Origin: Clostridia bacterium
GTDB taxonomy: Bacteria; Bacillota; Clostridia; Oscillospirales; RGIG577
Length of the DNA: 8,510 nt
Assembly (NCBI GenBank): GCA_017419325.1
Contig: JAFOLN010000249.1
Coordinates: 1-8,510 of the forward strand
Reading direction: 5' to 3'
Shown: positions 6,194 through 8,510 of the stretch, in pieces
How positions within the stretch are numbered: the first letter of the stretch is position 1
How the letters are laid out: each line of letters opens with the position of its first letter
Program-made: the position numbers and the translations under genes
Notes under the pieces: model-generated
The model's database searches: none
The model's input: only the letters and a program-made list of their open reading frames with translations
Told to the model about the DNA's origin: nothing

Positions 6194-6215
6194 GCGATAT
6201 GCGAAAAAATCCGCC
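6180..6215. repeat. Imperfect inverted repeat overlapping the lipoprotein promoter
   Basis: The left arm GGCGGCTTTTTC (6180-6191) is matched by the right arm GAAAAAATCCGCC (6203-6215), whose reverse complement is GGCGGATTTTTTC. They differ only by one substitution and one extra base, and the gap is 11 nt. The repeat covers the -35 box of the lipoprotein promoter, so it could be an operator. It could also be a hairpin at the 3' end of the amidase mRNA, but it is followed there by TTAAAGG rather than a U-tract, so it would be a poor intrinsic terminator. Confidence 0.5.
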
Positions 6216-6233
6216 GTATCAATGTATTTTTGT

Positions 6234-6252
6234 TGCTGCCCGCAGCATTTTT
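6234..6252 (+). terminator. Weak hairpin with T-tract, opposite to the flanking genes
   Basis: TGCTG (6234-6238) pairs with CAGCA (6243-6247) around CCCG and is followed by TTTTTATTTT on the plus strand. The neighbouring genes are on the minus strand, where no T-tract follows (ACAAAAATAC), so it cannot end the amidase transcript. It might stop antisense transcription entering the amidase gene, or it may be chance. The stem is only 5 bp. Confidence 0.3.
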
Positions 6253-6260
6253 ATTTTCGG

Positions 6261-7295
6261 TCACGGTCTGAGCCAGGTGGGATAGCCGTTGTCATAGCCG
6301 TCGTCCTCATCGGAAGCGTCGTCCGTCTCCTCCTCGCCGTCCGTCCCGGCGTCATCGGAAGCGCCGCCCTCATCGGGGCTTGCTTCGTCTGCTTCGCCGC
6401 TTTCACCGCCTTCGGCCGTATCGTCCGACGCGCCGTATTCGCTTTCGGGGCTCTGAAGGAACCTCATCACCGCCGTATATATGGCACGCGCCTCCGCTTC
6501 CTGCTTTTCCTCGGTATCTATAAGCTTCAGGTCTGTCGGATTGTCGATAAAGGCAAACTCCGTTATGACGGCGGGGATTCCCACGCTCGCAGCGGCGCGG
6601 AGCAGGCCGTAATAGTCGCCCCTTGAGCCGCGGCGGTAAACGTTCCCGAGGTACGTCTGACCTATGTTTTCAAACTCCTCCTGTAAAAAGCCCGCAAGCC
6701 TTGTCGTGCGTCCGCCCTCGCGGTCGTCAACCTGGCAGAGCACATACGCGCCGCTGCGGGAGGCGTCGTCTGAGGCGTTGTGGTGTACGCTTATAATAAG
6801 GTCGGGGCGGCGCATGAGTATCATGTCCATCCTCTCCGTTACGGCGAGAGTCTCGTCCTCCGTGCGCGTCATGCCGACGATGTAGCCCTCGGCTCTTAGC
6901 ATTTCGGAAAGCTTTTCGGCCACGCTTAAGTTTATGTCCTTTTCGTAAAGCTGCGTGCTTTTACTGAGCGCGCCCGCGTCGGTGCCGCCGTGACCCGCGT
7001 CTATCATGATAAAGACGGAGCCGGAGCTTACGGGCCTGTCCGATACGGTGATCTTCTGGAGCGCGTCGTCCCACGCCACGTAAAAGCCCAGCGCCTCGAC
7101 CACATCGCGCAGCTTGAAGTAATTGTAGCCGTTTATATTGTAGGCCTCAAGGTCGGCCTTTTTGCCCATTATTTCTATGTTGTGCTTCGACGGCCGCACG
7201 ATAAGCGTTTCGTCATCGGCCGCCGCCGTGATCCCGGTGAAAACAAGCGCCGCCAGCATCAAAACGGCGAGTATTCTTAAAAGTCCCCGCTTCAT
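6261..7295 (-). CDS. N-acetylmuramoyl-L-alanine amidase (Amidase_3) with stalk domain and acidic tail
   Basis: A secreted zinc amidase predicted to cut the bond between N-acetylmuramic acid and L-Ala in peptidoglycan. Residues 1-26 are a signal peptide with an AAA-type end and no lipobox. Residues about 31-86 resemble the copper-amine-oxidase N-terminal-like stalk domain common in clostridial exported proteins (YFKLRDVVEALG, 59-70, then VAWDD and KITV). The Amidase_3 domain (about 93-281) shows its zinc and catalytic residues: His102 in DAGHGG, Glu118 in YEKDINL, His171 in SVHHN and Glu246 in ITEFAF. After about residue 283 a low-complexity tail of Asp/Glu/Gly/Ser/Ala runs to about residue 335 and ends in YPTWLRP. 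The ATG follows AGGAG (7307-7303) by 7 nt. The gene has its own promoter and no clear terminator of its own. Likely roles are cell separation, wall turnover or spore-related lysis; the sequence does not decide among these. Confidence 0.93.
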   Translation of the reverse strand: MKRGLLRILAVLMLAALVFTGITAAADDETLIVRPSKHNIEIMGKKADLEAYNINGYNYFKLRDVVEALGFYVAWDDALQKITVSDRPVSSGSVFIMIDAGHGGTDAGALSKSTQLYEKDINLSVAEKLSEMLRAEGYIVGMTRTEDETLAVTERMDMILMRRPDLIISVHHNASDDASRSGAYVLCQVDDREGGRTTRLAGFLQEEFENIGQTYLGNVYRRGSRGDYYGLLRAAASVGIPAVITEFAFIDNPTDLKLIDTEEKQEAEARAIYTAVMRFLQSPESEYGASDDTAEGGESGEADEASPDEGGASDDAGTDGEEETDDASDEDDGYDNGYPTWLRP

Positions 7296-7328
7296 AAACC
7301 GTCTCCTTTTTTATAAATTACAATGTAC

Positions 7329-7357
7329 ATAATATCACACAAGCCGCATTTAGTCTA
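7329..7357 (-). promoter_or_regulatory. Extended -10 promoter of the amidase gene
   Basis: On the minus strand TAGACT (7357-7352, 4 of 6 to TTGACA) is 17 bp from TATTAT (7334-7329, 5 of 6). The -10 is preceded by TGA, giving the TGn extended -10 element that can compensate for a weaker -35. Transcription would begin near 7322, about 27 nt before the start codon. Confidence 0.65.
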
Positions 7358-7368
7358 CTTTTATTTAC

Positions 7369-7404
7369 AAAAAAAGCGAGGCGGCCTTTTGCCGTCTCGC
7401 TTTT
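7369..7404 (-). terminator. Intrinsic terminator of guaB
   Basis: The arms at 7376-7385 and 7391-7400 form a 10-bp stem with one G-T pair and a 5-nt loop. On the minus strand it is followed by TTTTTTTG. It begins about 7-10 nt after the guaB stop codon at 7413-7411 and separates guaB from the amidase promoter. Confidence 0.9.
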
Positions 7405-7410
7405 GTATTC

Positions 7411-8510
7411 TTAAAGCTGAACCGAATAGTTCGGCGCTTCCTTCGTGATGTATATGTCGTGGGGATGGCTTTCCTTTAAGCCCGCGTTCGTTATGCGGAT
7501 GAACTGCGCCTCATGCTGGAGTCGCTCCAGCGTCGGCGTGCCGCAGTATCCCATACCGGAGCGCAGGCCGCCGATGAGCTGATATATGGAGTCGGACACG
7601 CTGCCCTTGTAGGGTACGCGGCCCTCGACGCCCTCGGGAACGAGCTTCTTAGAGCCCGTCTGGAAATAGCGGTCCTTCGAGCCCTTCGCCATTGCCGCAA
7701 GGGAGCCCATGCCGCGGTATACCTTGAAGCGGCGTCCCTGATATATTTCCTCCTCGCCGGGGCTTTCCTCGCAGCCCGCGAGAAGCGAGCCTATCATTAC
7801 CACGTTCGCGCCTGCCGCGATGCCCTTAACGATATCGCCGGAGTACTTTATGCCGCCGTCGGCTATAACGGGGATGCCGTGCTTCTCGGCCACCTCCCAA
7901 ACGTCGGCTATGGCCGTAATCTGGGGCACGCCTATGCCCGAAACGACGCGCGTCGTGCATATGGAGCCGGGGCCTATGCCCACCTTTACGGCGTCCGCGC
8001 CCGACTCGATAAGAGCCTCGGCCGCCGCGGCCGTTGCGATGTTGCCGGCGATTACGGGGGTGTTCGGGAACTTCTCCTTTACTCTTCTGAGCGTTGCCAT
8101 GATGTTGCTCGAATGTCCGTGAGCGGAGTCCAGAACGAGCACGTCCACGTTCGCGCCCACAAGCGCGCCCGCACGCTCAAGCACGTCGTCCGTAACGCCT
8201 ATCGCCGCGCCCACAAGGAGTCTGCTCTCGGAGTCGCGTGCGGAATTGGGGTACCTTATGGCCTTCTCTATATCCTTTATGGTGATAAGTCCCTTTAAGT
8301 AGCCCTCATCGTCAACTATGGGAAGCTTCTCTATCTTGTATTTTCTTAATATCTCCTGCGCCTGTTCAAGCGTGGTGCCCACCTTGCCCGTAACGAGATT
8401 GTCCTTCGTCATGGACTCGGAAATCTTCTTTGAAAAGTCGGACTCGAATCTTAAGTCGCGGTTCGTTATGATGCCTACCAGCTTTCCGCCCTCGCATATC
8501 GGCACGCCCG
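7411..8510 (-). CDS. guaB: Inosine-5'-monophosphate dehydrogenase, N-terminus cut by window edge
   Basis: IMP dehydrogenase oxidises IMP to XMP with NAD+, the committed step of guanine nucleotide synthesis, in the cytoplasm. The frame stays open to the right edge. The codon at 8505-8503 is GTG, but the preceding codon is Gly and the reading GVPICEGG fits the interior of the first CBS domain, so this is not a start. Judged by the family's usual length of about 480-490 residues, roughly 120 N-terminal residues lie outside. Numbering from that Val: end of CBS1 (1-20), CBS2 (about 27-85), then the returning barrel. LDSAHGH (125-131) marks the NAD site, GPGSICTTR (178-186) has the catalytic Cys183, IADGGI (214-219) is followed by the phosphate-binding segment, and YRGMGSLAAM (263-272) with KDRYFQ (277-282) forms the mobile flap with the Arg-Tyr pair. 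The protein ends in NYSVQL. Identification is secure. Confidence 0.97.
   Translation of the reverse strand, partial: GVPICEGGKLVGIITNRDLRFESDFSKKISESMTKDNLVTGKVGTTLEQAQEILRKYKIEKLPIVDDEGYLKGLITIKDIEKAIRYPNSARDSESRLLVGAAIGVTDDVLERAGALVGANVDVLVLDSAHGHSSNIMATLRRVKEKFPNTPVIAGNIATAAAAEALIESGADAVKVGIGPGSICTTRVVSGIGVPQITAIADVWEVAEKHGIPVIADGGIKYSGDIVKGIAAGANVVMIGSLLAGCEESPGEEEIYQGRRFKVYRGMGSLAAMAKGSKDRYFQTGSKKLVPEGVEGRVPYKGSVSDSIYQLIGGLRSGMGYCGTPTLERLQHEAQFIRITNAGLKESHPHDIYITKEAPNYSVQL

Noticed and set aside
7513..8298. A 261-codon plus-strand open frame antisense to guaB
   Set aside because: The minus strand is unmistakably IMP dehydrogenase. The antisense frame has no recognisable domain, no ribosome binding site and composition expected of a shadow frame.
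8503..8505. GTG as a start codon for guaB
   Set aside because: The frame is open to the window edge, the preceding codon is Gly, and the residues fit the interior of the first CBS domain. The true start lies outside the window.

Overview
The window reads as chromosomal DNA from a moderately GC-rich member of the Clostridia (Bacillota). The evidence is a clostripain-family (C11) lipoprotein, a cell-wall amidase with a copper-amine-oxidase-like stalk domain, AGGAG-type ribosome binding sites, sigma-A-like promoters with 17-bp spacers, short hairpin-plus-U-tract terminators, and frequent ATA (Ile) and AGA/AGG (Arg) codons. The species cannot be named from this sequence. No rRNA, tRNA, CRISPR array, insertion sequence, prophage or plasmid function was seen.

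Layout from left to right. (1) Positions 77-2179, minus strand: a 700-residue secreted C11 cysteine peptidase with a lipobox and a long acidic, tyrosine-rich C-terminal extension. A possible start of another minus-strand gene lies at the extreme left edge. (2) Positions 2180-2481: a divergent control region with one well-formed promoter per direction and a leader of about 114 nt ahead of the plus-strand genes. (3) Positions 2482-5471, plus strand: a tight four-gene pantothenate operon. It encodes a Rossmann/DUF2520 protein (probably a PanG-type ketopantoate reductase), then PanB, PanC and PanD, and ends at a strong terminator. (4) Positions 5543-7357, minus strand: a small lipoprotein of unknown family and, upstream of it, an Amidase_3 N-acetylmuramoyl-L-alanine amidase with an acidic tail. 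Each has its own promoter. (5) Positions 7369-8510, minus strand: the C-terminal three quarters of IMP dehydrogenase (guaB), cut by the right edge of the window and followed by a terminator.

How the genes work together. The pan operon would encode a complete route to pantothenate. PanB hydroxymethylates 2-oxoisovalerate to ketopantoate, the DUF2520 protein would reduce it to pantoate, PanD makes beta-alanine from aspartate, and PanC joins the two. The three exported proteins (peptidase, small lipoprotein, amidase) act outside the membrane and have no visible functional link to the pan genes. guaB is a separate purine-synthesis unit.

The window looks mostly like ordinary housekeeping sequence. 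I did not find a convincing new multi-gene system. The items most worth a second look are the PanG-like gene replacing panE, the leader RNA of the pan operon, the unusual C-terminal domain of the C11 lipoprotein, the unassigned small lipoprotein, and an inverted repeat lying on that lipoprotein's promoter.
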